This document shows positions 7,779-15,384 of a stretch of DNA of 64,000 nucleotides, piece by piece. Numbering within the stretch: position 1 is the first letter of the stretch; every line of letters starts with the position of its first letter. Both the position numbers and the translations under genes were made by a program. The stretch covers positions 35,691 to 99,690 of IMG/VR virus record IMGVR_UViG_3300047297_000301; one strand, 5' to 3'. Below the pieces are notes generated by a model. The model was not told the origin of the DNA, searched no databases, and saw only the letters and a program-made list of their open reading frames with translations. Source of the stretch: a virus.

Positions 7779-8417
7779 ATGGCAACAACTTATAAGCCTA
7801 CATCAGGCATGGCAAGCGCAGCCAAACGCGCACTAAAATGGCGAGCGGATGGTAAGCCGGGAGGTACACTGGTAGGATTAGCACGGGCAAATCAACTAAA
7901 AGATCGTGATCCTCTTACAGCTTCAACTGTGCTCAGAATGTTCTCCTTTTTTAGCCGACACGAAGTAGACAAACGTGCTACTGGATTTAACAGTGGTGAA
8001 GAAGGTTTTCCAAGCAAAGGTCGAGTAGCCTGGGACTTGTGGGGCGGAGATGGTGGATACTCTTGGAGTACTGCTAAACGCAATCAAATTATGCGTGCAC
8101 GAGAAGGCAAAGCACTTCACCTAGTAAAACTAAGTGAAAAAGGTATTGTACCTAAAATGGCACGTATGGTAGCTGCTCAGGTACTTGAAAACTACGCAAA
8201 TGAGTATATCAGCGAAGAGCTGGAAGCATTTGGTCAGTTTATGTATCACGCAGAACTCTTACGAAATGATCATTTAGACGTTTACCTAGTAGACTTACAC
8301 ATGGTAGACCAACCTTATCGTGATATGCTTGTTAACGTATTTGGTAATTTACACAGTATGCATGACGAAGATGAGACTGTTGATGACGAAGATTCAGACG
8401 AAGATACTCCCACTTAA
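7779..8417 (+). CDS. conserved phage protein with N-terminal ARANQL/HEVDK domain, acidic tail
   Basis: 212 residues. The N-terminal ~100 residues (motifs GLARANQL, FFSRHEVDK, GRVAWDLWGGDGG) resemble a domain repeatedly found in tailed-phage proteins, whose function is not established. The C-terminus ends in a strongly acidic tail (DEDETVDDEDSDED). Co-transcribed with phoH (3-base gap). Confidence 0.6.
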   Translation: MATTYKPTSGMASAAKRALKWRADGKPGGTLVGLARANQLKDRDPLTASTVLRMFSFFSRHEVDKRATGFNSGEEGFPSKGRVAWDLWGGDGGYSWSTAKRNQIMRAREGKALHLVKLSEKGIVPKMARMVAAQVLENYANEYISEELEAFGQFMYHAELLRNDHLDVYLVDLHMVDQPYRDMLVNVFGNLHSMHDEDETVDDEDSDEDTPT

Positions 8418-8437
8418 CAATTATATAGAAAGCGATT

Positions 8438-8509
8438 ATGGCAACTAAACCCAAAACTCCTCCAAAAATGCCAAAAGTTCCTGGTAAGAAACCAAAACCT
8501 GCGTACTAA
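8438..8509 (+). CDS. 23-residue Lys/Pro-rich peptide
   Basis: A tiny frame (MATKPKTPPKMPKVPGKKPK...) with RBS AGAAAG. It fills the space between the previous gene and the terminator. Such short basic peptides occur at this kind of place in related phages, but without comparison it is a weak call. Confidence 0.4.
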   Translation: MATKPKTPPKMPKVPGKKPKPAY

Positions 8510-8511
8510 AT

Positions 8512-8549
8512 AAAAAAGCCCCTATAGAGCAATCTATAGGGGCTTTTTT
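8512..8549. terminator. bidirectional intrinsic terminator
   Basis: 12-bp perfect stem AGCCCCTATAGA / TCTATAGGGGCT with GCAA loop, A-run before and T-run after, between convergent genes. An identical hairpin occurs at 11991-12018. Confidence 0.9.
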
Positions 8550-8986
8550 CATTCTTGCAATGTCGAGTATAATTTCCAACCGTGTTCACGGTGTTCTTCT
8601 ATACGTTCACTTAAAAATGCACATAAGTCTGGCATTTTATACATTTCAGCTAATTGATATGCTGTTAGTAGTGTTTCATGTACTTTGACGTTATCTATAT
8701 ACAATGTGCGTACCATCTCTTTTGGAGGAAGAATTTCTAGTGTATCTTGTATATCGGACATTTCTTTTAAGTGTTGAAAACTTGCATGCACATAAATGTT
8801 TTGACCACGTAAAGTTTCAGCAAAGTCGTCTAACTCGTCTTGAACTTCGTCGTATATATCTCCAAACAACTTATGGTACTGTACAAAGTTAACACCAGTT
8901 ACATTCCAGTGAAAGTTTTCTGCTTTTACTAAAAACGCATAGGTTGTTGCAAAAGCCCGTTTAAGGGCCATGTGTAGTTCTTCCAT
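8549..8986 (-). CDS. dps: Dps-like ferritin (DNA-binding/iron-storing mini-ferritin)
   Basis: 145 residues. The Dps inter-subunit ferroxidase site is complete: His26 (NFHWNVTG), His38, Asp53 and Glu57 with canonical spacing. Dps dodecamers oxidise and store ferrous iron and protect DNA from Fenton damage. There is no long basic N-terminal DNA-binding tail. First in the leftward block after the bidirectional terminator, near virion-type genes. Iron freed by the phage heme oxygenase would be one substrate; that link is inference. Confidence 0.85.
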   Translation of the reverse strand: MEELHMALKRAFATTYAFLVKAENFHWNVTGVNFVQYHKLFGDIYDEVQDELDDFAETLRGQNIYVHASFQHLKEMSDIQDTLEILPPKEMVRTLYIDNVKVHETLLTAYQLAEMYKMPDLCAFLSERIEEHREHGWKLYSTLQE

Positions 8987-9390
8987 TATACAACATTCCA
9001 GTTAGTGCCGCTAAATATTAGTGTAACTGCACCATCTGTTGCGGCTAAAACGGTATAGCTTGCTGCATTTTCAACAGTTTCTGCTCCGTTTGGAGTAATT
9101 GTAAAATCACTGGTTTGACCAGCTTCTGATTTTACTACTACTACACGACCTTCTGTGCCTGCTGTTAATAATATACTAATTGCAGCACCTGTGCCAACTA
9201 CTCCAAGATAGTAGTTAGGTGTTGCGCCAGCGCTATCAAGAGTATAAGGACTTGCTGCATTGTTTACTAATTTAGTGTTAACTGTGCCGTTGCCAACAAC
9301 AGAAATAACGCCGTTGGTTACGTTTACACCGCTTCCAACTTTAACTACACCATAGTTGGTGGTTGAACTTAAGGGGCTATTAAATGCCAT
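8986..9390 (-). CDS. modular virion-type protein (N-module + WNVV C-module)
   Basis: 134 residues. The N-terminal ~30 residues (SPLSSTTNYGVVKVGSGVNV) match the N-terminus of the protein at 9403-9954, and the C-terminal ~90 residues ending in GTNWNVV match the C-terminus of the collagen-like protein at 9951-10445. The middle/C-module is beta-rich. The family is typical of decoration or fibre-attachment proteins; exact role unknown. RBS AAGGAAAAATC precedes the ATG. Confidence 0.6.
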   Translation of the reverse strand: MAFNSPLSSTTNYGVVKVGSGVNVTNGVISVVGNGTVNTKLVNNAASPYTLDSAGATPNYYLGVVGTGAAISILLTAGTEGRVVVVKSEAGQTSDFTITPNGAETVENAASYTVLAATDGAVTLIFSGTNWNVV

Positions 9391-9402
9391 GATTTTTCCT
9401 TT

Positions 9403-9954
9403 TTAACTAATTCTAGTCATTGTAACTTTTAAACTACTGCCTGTGGGTCGCGTAGGCGTAACTCCAGCAGGTAGTGCACTGAGATTTACTGTTGTGTCTG
9501 CACTAGACCAACAAAACTGTAGATCGCTGTTAGCAGCCATTGGCAGAGTAAAGTTGCCGCTGGTAAATATTATTGAAAGTGTGTTTATTAACTCTAAGTC
9601 TTGTCGTGAGCCAGGTACGTCAACACCATTATATCGCAACCAAATACTCATTGAGCTAGTACCTCCACTGGTTTTTGCCATTGTGGTAGTAAATAGCACT
9701 GTGTACACACCAGCATTGGTTACTCGCAAAATGTCACTACCTATTAGTGTAACACCATTGTTAGGCCCTGCAGTGCTAAATGTACCTATGTTAACTTGAT
9801 TTGCAACTGGATTGGTTTGTGTTCCGTTGCTGTAGAATCCGTAATTTAACAGACCACTTCCTGCACTAACTACTCCATCTGTAACACTTAAGCCACCTCC
9901 AACTTTCATTACTCCATAGTCTGCGGTAGAGGCTAGGGGTTGATTATAACTCAT
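9403..9954 (-). CDS. modular virion-type protein with jelly-roll-like C-domain
   Basis: 183 residues. Start at 9954 chosen because its ATG overlaps the upstream stop by ATGA; the in-frame Met four codons earlier would overlap more. The N-module (NQPLASTADYGVMKVGGGLS) is shared with 8986-9390. The remaining ~140 residues have the beta-strand pattern of C1q/TNF-like heads (for example VTNAGVYTVLFTT, SLKVTMTRIS), common at tips of phage fibres. Confidence 0.6.
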   Translation of the reverse strand: MSYNQPLASTADYGVMKVGGGLSVTDGVVSAGSGLLNYGFYSNGTQTNPVANQVNIGTFSTAGPNNGVTLIGSDILRVTNAGVYTVLFTTTMAKTSGGTSSMSIWLRYNGVDVPGSRQDLELINTLSIIFTSGNFTLPMAANSDLQFCWSSADTTVNLSALPAGVTPTRPTGSSLKVTMTRIS

Positions 9955-10445
9955 ACTACATTCCATTCTATGCCGTTATAGATTAGGCTAATTGAGCCCC
10001 AGTCTGTGTTTAGTAGGTAGTTTGGTTGTGAGTCAATTGTTGACCCAGTAGTTACCACAGTAATCGGATTCGTGTTAGCGTCTCCAACAGCATCCTTGAT
10101 AACATAAACTTTGCCCACAGTACCCGCAGGTAAAGTAATCGTAACTGAGCCATCATAAATAACACCTAAAAAATATTCTGTTGTTGTTGCCGCATAAGCA
10201 GTTTCATCTATTAATGTAACAGGTACGTCCGCTAGGCTACCTGGCTCACCTTGTGGTCCTTGTGGACCAGGTGGACCTGGTGGACCAGGTGGACCTGGTG
10301 GACCTATAACATTACTGTTTATAACTAGGTCAAGATCGTCGAATTTAGGAGGACAAAAAGGTACTATAGGAGCAGGTAATATTGGTGGTATAAATCCAAC
10401 CATAGGCCAACCAAAAGGCATACTCTGCTTTTGTCGTTGATCCAT
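9951..10445 (-). CDS. collagen-like virion protein
   Basis: 164 residues. Residues ~52-70 form a Gly-X-Y collagen repeat (GPPGPPGPPGPPGPQGPQGE) that should trimerise. The C-terminal ~90 residues, ending in GIEWNVV, share a module with the 8986-9390 protein. The DNA of the repeat is a 9-bp tandem repeat. Collagen-like phage proteins are usually fibre or head-fibre parts. RBS AAGGAATAAAT. An intrinsic terminator lies directly upstream, so a promoter not clearly visible, or read-through, is needed. Confidence 0.65.
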   Translation of the reverse strand: MDQRQKQSMPFGWPMVGFIPPILPAPIVPFCPPKFDDLDLVINSNVIGPPGPPGPPGPPGPQGPQGEPGSLADVPVTLIDETAYAATTTEYFLGVIYDGSVTITLPAGTVGKVYVIKDAVGDANTNPITVVTTGSTIDSQPNYLLNTDWGSISLIYNGIEWNVV

Positions 10446-10458
10446 ATTTATTCCTTAT

Positions 10459-10491
10459 AAAAAAGCCCCACAACTTGTGGCTGCGGGGCTT
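10459..10491 (-). terminator. intrinsic terminator (minus strand)
   Basis: AAGCCCC / GGGGCTT stem around a 15-base loop that can pair further (CAGCCACAAGTTGTG on the minus strand), followed on the minus strand by TTTTTT. It ends transcription of the 10509 gene. Confidence 0.8.
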
Positions 10492-10508
10492 GTTAAACAC
10501 ATTAAATA

Positions 10509-11426
10509 TTAACGGATGCTAGTATTTGTGTTAGTTGGGTTAGCAGTCAATGTGCCGCTTCCAACATTAATTGCACCATTTGTGATGTTTTGGCCTAATC
10601 CATAGATTAAGTTTGCCAAGTGTGCATACTGAGCTTGTTGTTGTGATTGTTGTTGCATTTGATTGATGTTATTGGTATTTGTAAGAGTAATACCGCTAGT
10701 AGCACTATCTAAAGCTGCACGATTTTTTAGTGCAATAATTTCTGCATTTGCATCGCCAAGTTGACGATTTAATGTAGCTTCGTATTGTGCAACAATTAAA
10801 GCACGAGTCTTTTCACCATCAGCTGCAATGTCTTTGCTTAACTCATAGCGATTTTCCATGATGTTTTGGTTAATTGCAGCTTGCCCTTGCATTAAGGAAA
10901 CTGCATTTTGGTTAACCACATCTTTTAAACCACTAATGTTATTTGTAAGCGAACTAGCTACACTTGCTAATTGGGTTGTAATGCCCAATGATTGTGTAGC
11001 TTGTGATGCTTCAAATGCTGCTGTTGAAACAGCAACTGACTTATCAACAGCACCAATTGCTGCCATTAAACTCATATTAGCTTGAGTTTGTTCTGGAGGA
11101 CTACGAAGAACTGCACCTGCTGCTGCACCGCCACCATCTCCGCCTAAAAGGTTACCGTTGTTGCGAAGCAAACTTCCCAAGATCAATCCACCGATTAAAC
11201 CGCCACCGCCACCGCCGCCAAATAACCCATCACCACCGCTACCGCCGCCCATAATCATACCTGGAGTCATAATTTCTGCCATGTTTTTATCCTTTAGTTT
11301 TGTAATCTCACCCATAACTTTTGAATAGTAGTTATTAGCTTGATCAATTTTAGTTTGAAGCGCACTCATATCATATCCAACGTTATTTGTTGAATTTAAT
11401 TCTGGTACGCCAGTTTCATCCGCCAT
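10509..11426 (-). CDS. Gly-rich/helical phage protein, possible virion component
   Basis: 305 residues from the ATG at 11426, which has the RBS AAAGGAATTTCT; the longer frame upstream lacks one. Residues ~55-100 are a Gly-rich, hydrophobic linker (GGGG runs), followed by a long Ala/Gln/Asn-rich helical region (about 110-270). No family recognised. Driven by the promoter at 11498-11526 and closed by its own terminator, so it forms a single-gene unit. Confidence 0.6.
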   Translation of the reverse strand: MADETGVPELNSTNNVGYDMSALQTKIDQANNYYSKVMGEITKLKDKNMAEIMTPGMIMGGGSGGDGLFGGGGGGGLIGGLILGSLLRNNGNLLGGDGGGAAAGAVLRSPPEQTQANMSLMAAIGAVDKSVAVSTAAFEASQATQSLGITTQLASVASSLTNNISGLKDVVNQNAVSLMQGQAAINQNIMENRYELSKDIAADGEKTRALIVAQYEATLNRQLGDANAEIIALKNRAALDSATSGITLTNTNNINQMQQQSQQQAQYAHLANLIYGLGQNITNGAINVGSGTLTANPTNTNTSIR

Positions 11427-11497
11427 AGAAATTCCTTTTAGAGCAGAAATGATACTGCGTATCACGCGCAGTTACCAAAACCTTGGCAACTGCAGTA

Positions 11498-11526
11498 ATT
11501 ATAACATGATTGATATATGAGAGCAA
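11498..11526 (-). promoter_or_regulatory. minus-strand promoter, copy 1 of a duplicated promoter
   Basis: On the minus strand TTGCTC, 17-bp spacer, TATAAT. It lies within an ~85-bp imperfect repeat whose second copy starts exactly 400 bp further on (11898). Confidence 0.7.
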
Positions 11527-11609
11527 CCTTAATTTTCTGGCTACAGGAGTAGAAATGCAAGTTACTAAGAAATTATGTTCCGCTAACAACAATCCACTAA
11601 ACCAAAAAA

Positions 11610-11864
11610 TCAATATAGCTCTTTTTTACTACGTTGTTTTGATTGCATATACTCTGATACACTAACCAGCATTGACTTAGTTACAGCAATTTTTTCTTGT
11701 ACCCATTCAGGCACATTGTCTTTGTCGTTGATTACCTCATCTATATTTTCTATAGCACGTCTCATGGTTCTTAGATTACTTTCAACCATAGTAGCTTCAT
11801 CATTGTATTCTTTACTATTACTATAAGGCGTTTCATTGTACTTATATACCCAGTATGTTCTCAT
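11610..11864 (-). CDS. small conserved-looking phage protein
   Basis: 84 residues, mostly helical and charged. The segment VPEWVQEKIAVTKSMLVSV plus EYM resembles a short motif (EWVQ-K-x-A..) that recurs in several phage structural or scaffold proteins; this is a loose resemblance. RBS AAAGGAATAAATT. Transcribed from the promoter at 11898-11926. Confidence 0.5.
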   Translation of the reverse strand: MRTYWVYKYNETPYSNSKEYNDEATMVESNLRTMRRAIENIDEVINDKDNVPEWVQEKIAVTKSMLVSVSEYMQSKQRSKKELY

Positions 11865-11897
11865 AATTTATTCCTTTAAAGTTTATTAACCGTAAGT

Positions 11898-11926
11898 ATT
11901 ATAACATGATTGATATGTCACAACAA
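11898..11926 (-). promoter_or_regulatory. minus-strand promoter, copy 2
   Basis: On the minus strand TTGTTG, 17-bp spacer, TATAAT, 34 bases before the 11864 start; same repeat family as 11498-11526. Confidence 0.7.
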
Positions 11927-11990
11927 CCTTAATTTTCTGGTTACAGGAGTCAAAATGCACGTTACTATAAAATTCTGTTCCAAAAGAAAA

Positions 11991-12023
11991 AGCCCCTATA
12001 GAGCAATCTATAGGGGCTTTTTT
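11991..12023. terminator. bidirectional intrinsic terminator (second copy)
   Basis: The same AGCCCCTATAGA-GCAA-TCTATAGGGGCT hairpin as at 8517-8544, with A- and T-runs. It closes the leftward replication operon two bases beyond the 12025 stop. Confidence 0.9.
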
Positions 12024-12024
12024 G

Positions 12025-12768
12025 TTAGCTAAATAGTTTCTTTTTCAGAAGTCTATATCGGCCGTGAAATTTACTAGAATAAGCAAATTTATTGGCCATA
12101 TCCTTAAACTCTTTTGGGTCAATTAAATGAGTTTTTAATATAACTTTTCGCTCAGTTAAGGGTAAGATATTAAGCAAAGGTTCTCCTGCATATAAGTTAA
12201 TGTCTGCATTAACTTTTTTAGGTAGCCACATATTACAATTTGCACCACATTGGTATTTATAATTTAAAACACCACCAGGGATTCTAAACTTAAACATATC
12301 ACTAGGCTTGTTCCAGTCGGAATAAAATAATTGAAAATTTATTCCTGATTTTTCTTGTAATTGCCAAGGTACTGTAATTTTCATATGTATTAAATCATTA
12401 AACTCTTCGTGTTCAAACTGAGCAGAAGGATGATGACCAATCTTTGTGTCTTCAGCGGAACTTTTCCACGCAAAATTGCCGTGCTCATCATACTTTAGTA
12501 TTAAATCAGTCCACAGCGGTATAGTAAACATATTTTTATACATGTCTAATAAACCTTCGCATACTTTAGCAGTAGCCATTGGTGTAATGATTGGGCTATT
12601 TTCAGTAGCTACTTCGCAGTGAGATTTTAAAGATTTCCACCAGTTAGGGTATATTTCGGTAGCCTTTACAACAGGGTTATGATGATATACTCCTGCATGA
12701 TCAGTAAATGCATCTAAAGTAATAGGACGCAATCGTGAAATAATATCAAACATTTTTAGTTTCTTCAA
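12025..12768 (-). CDS. conserved phage protein of unknown function
   Basis: 247 residues. Features such as EIYPNWWKSLKSH, ITPMATAKVCEGLLDMYK and FTIPLWTDL recall a widespread family of viral proteins with a P-x-W-[WY]-K motif and no known function (DUF6065-like; weak recollection). No enzyme motif is obvious. It overlaps the 12746 gene by 23 bases and is last in the leftward operon. Confidence 0.5.
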   Translation of the reverse strand: MKKLKMFDIISRLRPITLDAFTDHAGVYHHNPVVKATEIYPNWWKSLKSHCEVATENSPIITPMATAKVCEGLLDMYKNMFTIPLWTDLILKYDEHGNFAWKSSAEDTKIGHHPSAQFEHEEFNDLIHMKITVPWQLQEKSGINFQLFYSDWNKPSDMFKFRIPGGVLNYKYQCGANCNMWLPKKVNADINLYAGEPLLNILPLTERKVILKTHLIDPKEFKDMANKFAYSSKFHGRYRLLKKKLFS

Positions 12769-12931
12769 CAGCGGGTTCTTTTATAGAAAGTTGCTCTTGG
12801 GCTTGTCTTACTAACTTATTAGTTAGTGGGTTAGAAACTTTAGCAGGTAATTCTTGTAGTCCTGCTAAAATTGTATTTGCTTCTTCCACCGTAAGTTTTA
12901 GTGTTATAAGTGTATCTTTTTCTTGTTCCAT
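12746..12931 (-). CDS. small conserved phage protein
   Basis: 61 residues. The core TVEEANTILAGLQELPAKVS matches a short helical pattern (eeaN.ILagL.elPak...pL..kl) seen in many tailed phages, function unknown. It lies 3 bases behind the ribonucleotide reductase stop, in the same operon. Confidence 0.6.
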   Translation of the reverse strand: MEQEKDTLITLKLTVEEANTILAGLQELPAKVSNPLTNKLVRQAQEQLSIKEPAVEETKNV

Positions 12932-12934
12932 ATA

Positions 12935-14899
12935 TTACCTAATTGGGCAGGCTCCTGTAGCACAATCTTCGCCCATAATTTCATCAAAACTATTGGCATT
13001 TTCTAGCGATACTGGAGTAAGTTGTTGCACATAATTTCGGAATGTGTGCTCATCCACAACTTCTTGTGGTAAGTACAAATATCCTAAATCTTTTGCTGTT
13101 TTAGTTGGATCGGTGCGGTAGATGAATGAAACACCTACATAACAATCCCAGTTGTCTAACAACCAATCAATGATTGCTGGAACTTCTGTAGGATCATAAC
13201 TAATTGTTACTGAAGTATTTTGCTGCGTCCAACTGGTCTGAATTAATTTATATTTTTCGAGTTGTTCGATTGCTGTGTCAAGGTTAACTTCTTTTCCATT
13301 AGTTTTGTGGAAAGGTACATCAATCCACTCAACAGGGAATGTAATAAGTACACCACTATCATCAGTGGGGTGATTAACAACGTTATAATTAGCATCGCGC
13401 AGTACTTCAACAATAGGGTCAAATTTACTAAATTGAACATTATTAAATATATACTTTCCTAGAGGCTTATGAATTCCTTCTGTGGTATCCATAATTTTGG
13501 ATAGCGTTCCTGAAGGTTTAACACAAGTAATATTTTTAGGACTAGGTAAATCAAGTTCTTGAGCCATACCAATAGCAGCACCAGTTGCAGTACGCTTTAG
13601 ATACTCATAGTCATAACCATTCATATCAGGGCGTTTAGCAATACCTGTTAAACCAACTCCGCATAATCGCATAAAATAGTTGTTTAAATGCCAGGACTCT
13701 TGTAAAATACCGTCTTGTAAGTTTACACAAGTTTGGCGATAGTTAGCGCGAGCTGCAAGCCTAATGGCGTTGTGAAGTCCGGCGGTATCGCCTTTAAATT
13801 TAGCAATGTCTGTTTCGGTAAGATTACAAAATGATTTATTACCGAGTAAGATTTCCACGCAAGGGTTTGCACCTTTGAACCATGGAGCGCGACGGAGAGC
13901 TTCAACTTCATTGATAAATCCTGGTTCTGATCCACCAGCTTCTAGCATTAGATCAAAAATCTTTTGCAAGTCAGCTTTTAAGGGTTTTTCTTTAAATACT
14001 AGTGAATTGTTTGATTGTTGACGATGTGAATTGTTATACAACCACCAATCTTTCTTTGCTACGGCAAATTCTTCCCATTCGGGTTGCCCATAATCAAACA
14101 AAGCAATTTCTGCACTACGGCGGCTGCTAAGAATAGTGCCAAGATGATTAATAATGTCGAGAATATCCATCCTAGTAAGTAAACTATCAGCACGGCCATT
14201 GAGGATGTTTGCAATAGCCACATATGCAGTTGATATAGCGCTATCGCCACTTGAGATCCATCCATAGCCTTTTAACCTTTCCCCAGCAGGGCGTAACTGA
14301 CTAAAGTCGAGTACGAGAGTATCAGCAGCGTACTTACCAGCAATAAGCTTACCGATAGATTTTGCCCAGGCTTCCGCAGAATCCCCAACTTGAATAGTCC
14401 AAGTCTTAGTTTCTTGATCAAATGTTTCAACATTATGCTCCAATCCACCTTTAGCTGTACGGGTCGATCTTACTACTCGAATATTTTTAATTGGCTTTGA
14501 AAAGCCATTTAGTGTACCAACAATTGGTTTAAATCCTACTCCGCATCCTTGTAGTAAAAGCCATAAGCAGTCTACTACATCATATACAGTTTCTACGTGT
14601 GTAAATGAGCAGTTAAATTGTGAAGCCTCGCGAGTTTTAGCTACATCTGTACCGCCTAACCATAATGTACGACCACTCATGGCAACTTTACGATCCAGCA
14701 TTAGCTGTTCAAGATCATACAGTTCTCCGTATTCTACATCTGTTAGATCACGTTTAGCTGCACGTTGCCACAGCCATTCTTGGTGATCAATAACTCGGGC
14801 TACTGTTTCTTGCCACGTTTCAAATTGTTTTCCGTCGTCTGAAGTGGGCCTATTATATGTACGACGTGTTATTACTTGTGCTCTAGTGCTTACTGCCAT
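12935..14899 (-). CDS. nrdJ: ribonucleoside-triphosphate reductase, adenosylcobalamin-dependent (class II)
   Basis: 654 residues from the ATG at 14899, preceded by RBS AAAGGAAATC; an earlier in-frame Met lies in the dUTPase gene. Class II hallmarks: SGRTLWLGGTDVAK, FNCSF (first redox Cys), LLQGCGVGFKP, NPCVEILLGNKSFCNLTE (active-site Cys region) and a C-terminal Cys pair CATGACPIR. It makes dNTPs from NTPs using B12, independent of oxygen. Reductant is probably the phage glutaredoxin (19123) or host thioredoxin. The operon also carries dUTPase. Confidence 0.88.
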   Translation of the reverse strand: MAVSTRAQVITRRTYNRPTSDDGKQFETWQETVARVIDHQEWLWQRAAKRDLTDVEYGELYDLEQLMLDRKVAMSGRTLWLGGTDVAKTREASQFNCSFTHVETVYDVVDCLWLLLQGCGVGFKPIVGTLNGFSKPIKNIRVVRSTRTAKGGLEHNVETFDQETKTWTIQVGDSAEAWAKSIGKLIAGKYAADTLVLDFSQLRPAGERLKGYGWISSGDSAISTAYVAIANILNGRADSLLTRMDILDIINHLGTILSSRRSAEIALFDYGQPEWEEFAVAKKDWWLYNNSHRQQSNNSLVFKEKPLKADLQKIFDLMLEAGGSEPGFINEVEALRRAPWFKGANPCVEILLGNKSFCNLTETDIAKFKGDTAGLHNAIRLAARANYRQTCVNLQDGILQESWHLNNYFMRLCGVGLTGIAKRPDMNGYDYEYLKRTATGAAIGMAQELDLPSPKNITCVKPSGTLSKIMDTTEGIHKPLGKYIFNNVQFSKFDPIVEVLRDANYNVVNHPTDDSGVLITFPVEWIDVPFHKTNGKEVNLDTAIEQLEKYKLIQTSWTQQNTSVTISYDPTEVPAIIDWLLDNWDCYVGVSFIYRTDPTKTAKDLGYLYLPQEVVDEHTFRNYVQQLTPVSLENANSFDEIMGEDCATGACPIR

Positions 14900-14907
14900 G
14901 ATTTCCT

Positions 14908-15384
14908 TTATGTTCCTGTTGAACCGAAGCCTCCTGTGCCTCGGGTAGAGTCGTTCCAAATATCTTTAAAGCCTACTAGTTCAACCTTCTGAATAACCAA
15001 CTGAGCAATTCTATCACCAGCCGTAATTTTATAAGGGTCATCACCGATATTTTTTAACAAAACTTTAATTGTGTCACGATAACCACTATCTATCACGCCT
15101 ACGCTGTGAGGGATAGTAATTCCCTTTTTTCCTTGAGAGCTTCTATTATACACAAAGCCTGCAAAGCCTTGTGAAATTTTAATTGCTATACCCGTATCAA
15201 CAAGTTTTTGCTCATTTGGATAAATTTCCAAACTTTCGTACGCAAATAAATCTGCTCCAGCATCGCTATGATGTGCACGTTCAGGAAGTTTAGCTCCTGG
15301 CTTTAACATACATTCTAATACTGAACCGTATGTCATAGTATTTGCATTATAAGCGCCTGCTGTAATAAGTGTTGTTCCGTTCAT
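14908..15384 (-). CDS. dut: dUTPase
   Basis: 158 residues. The five trimeric-dUTPase motifs are visible: DAGADL, NRSSQGKKG (variant of PRSG..), GVIDSGYRDTIKV, GDRIAQLVI and the C-terminal RGTGGFGSTG that closes over the substrate. It hydrolyses dUTP to dUMP, feeding ThyX and keeping uracil out of DNA. The start overlaps the upstream exonuclease stop (ATGA). Confidence 0.92.
   Translation of the reverse strand: MNGTTLITAGAYNANTMTYGSVLECMLKPGAKLPERAHHSDAGADLFAYESLEIYPNEQKLVDTGIAIKISQGFAGFVYNRSSQGKKGITIPHSVGVIDSGYRDTIKVLLKNIGDDPYKITAGDRIAQLVIQKVELVGFKDIWNDSTRGTGGFGSTGT

Larger units (their letters stand above)
11498..11980. repeat. pair of ~85-bp imperfect direct repeats (11498-11580 and 11898-11980)
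   Basis: Both copies share ATTATAACATGATTGATAT, then AACCTTAATTTTCTGG and TACAGGAGT, and end in TGTTCC. Each contains a minus-strand promoter at its left end. The copies flank the 84-residue gene at 11610, so gene plus promoter look like a duplicated cassette frame. Confidence 0.75.

Noticed and set aside
10261-10305. Tandem 9-bp repeats as a possible CRISPR-like or satellite array
   Set aside because: They encode the Gly-X-Y collagen repeat in frame; no spacers.
11554-11637. Plus-strand short frames with AGGAG and ATG in the two ~85-bp repeats (11554 and 11955)
   Set aside because: The encoded peptides differ without codon-type conservation, and one runs into the terminator; the repeats are better explained as minus-strand promoters.
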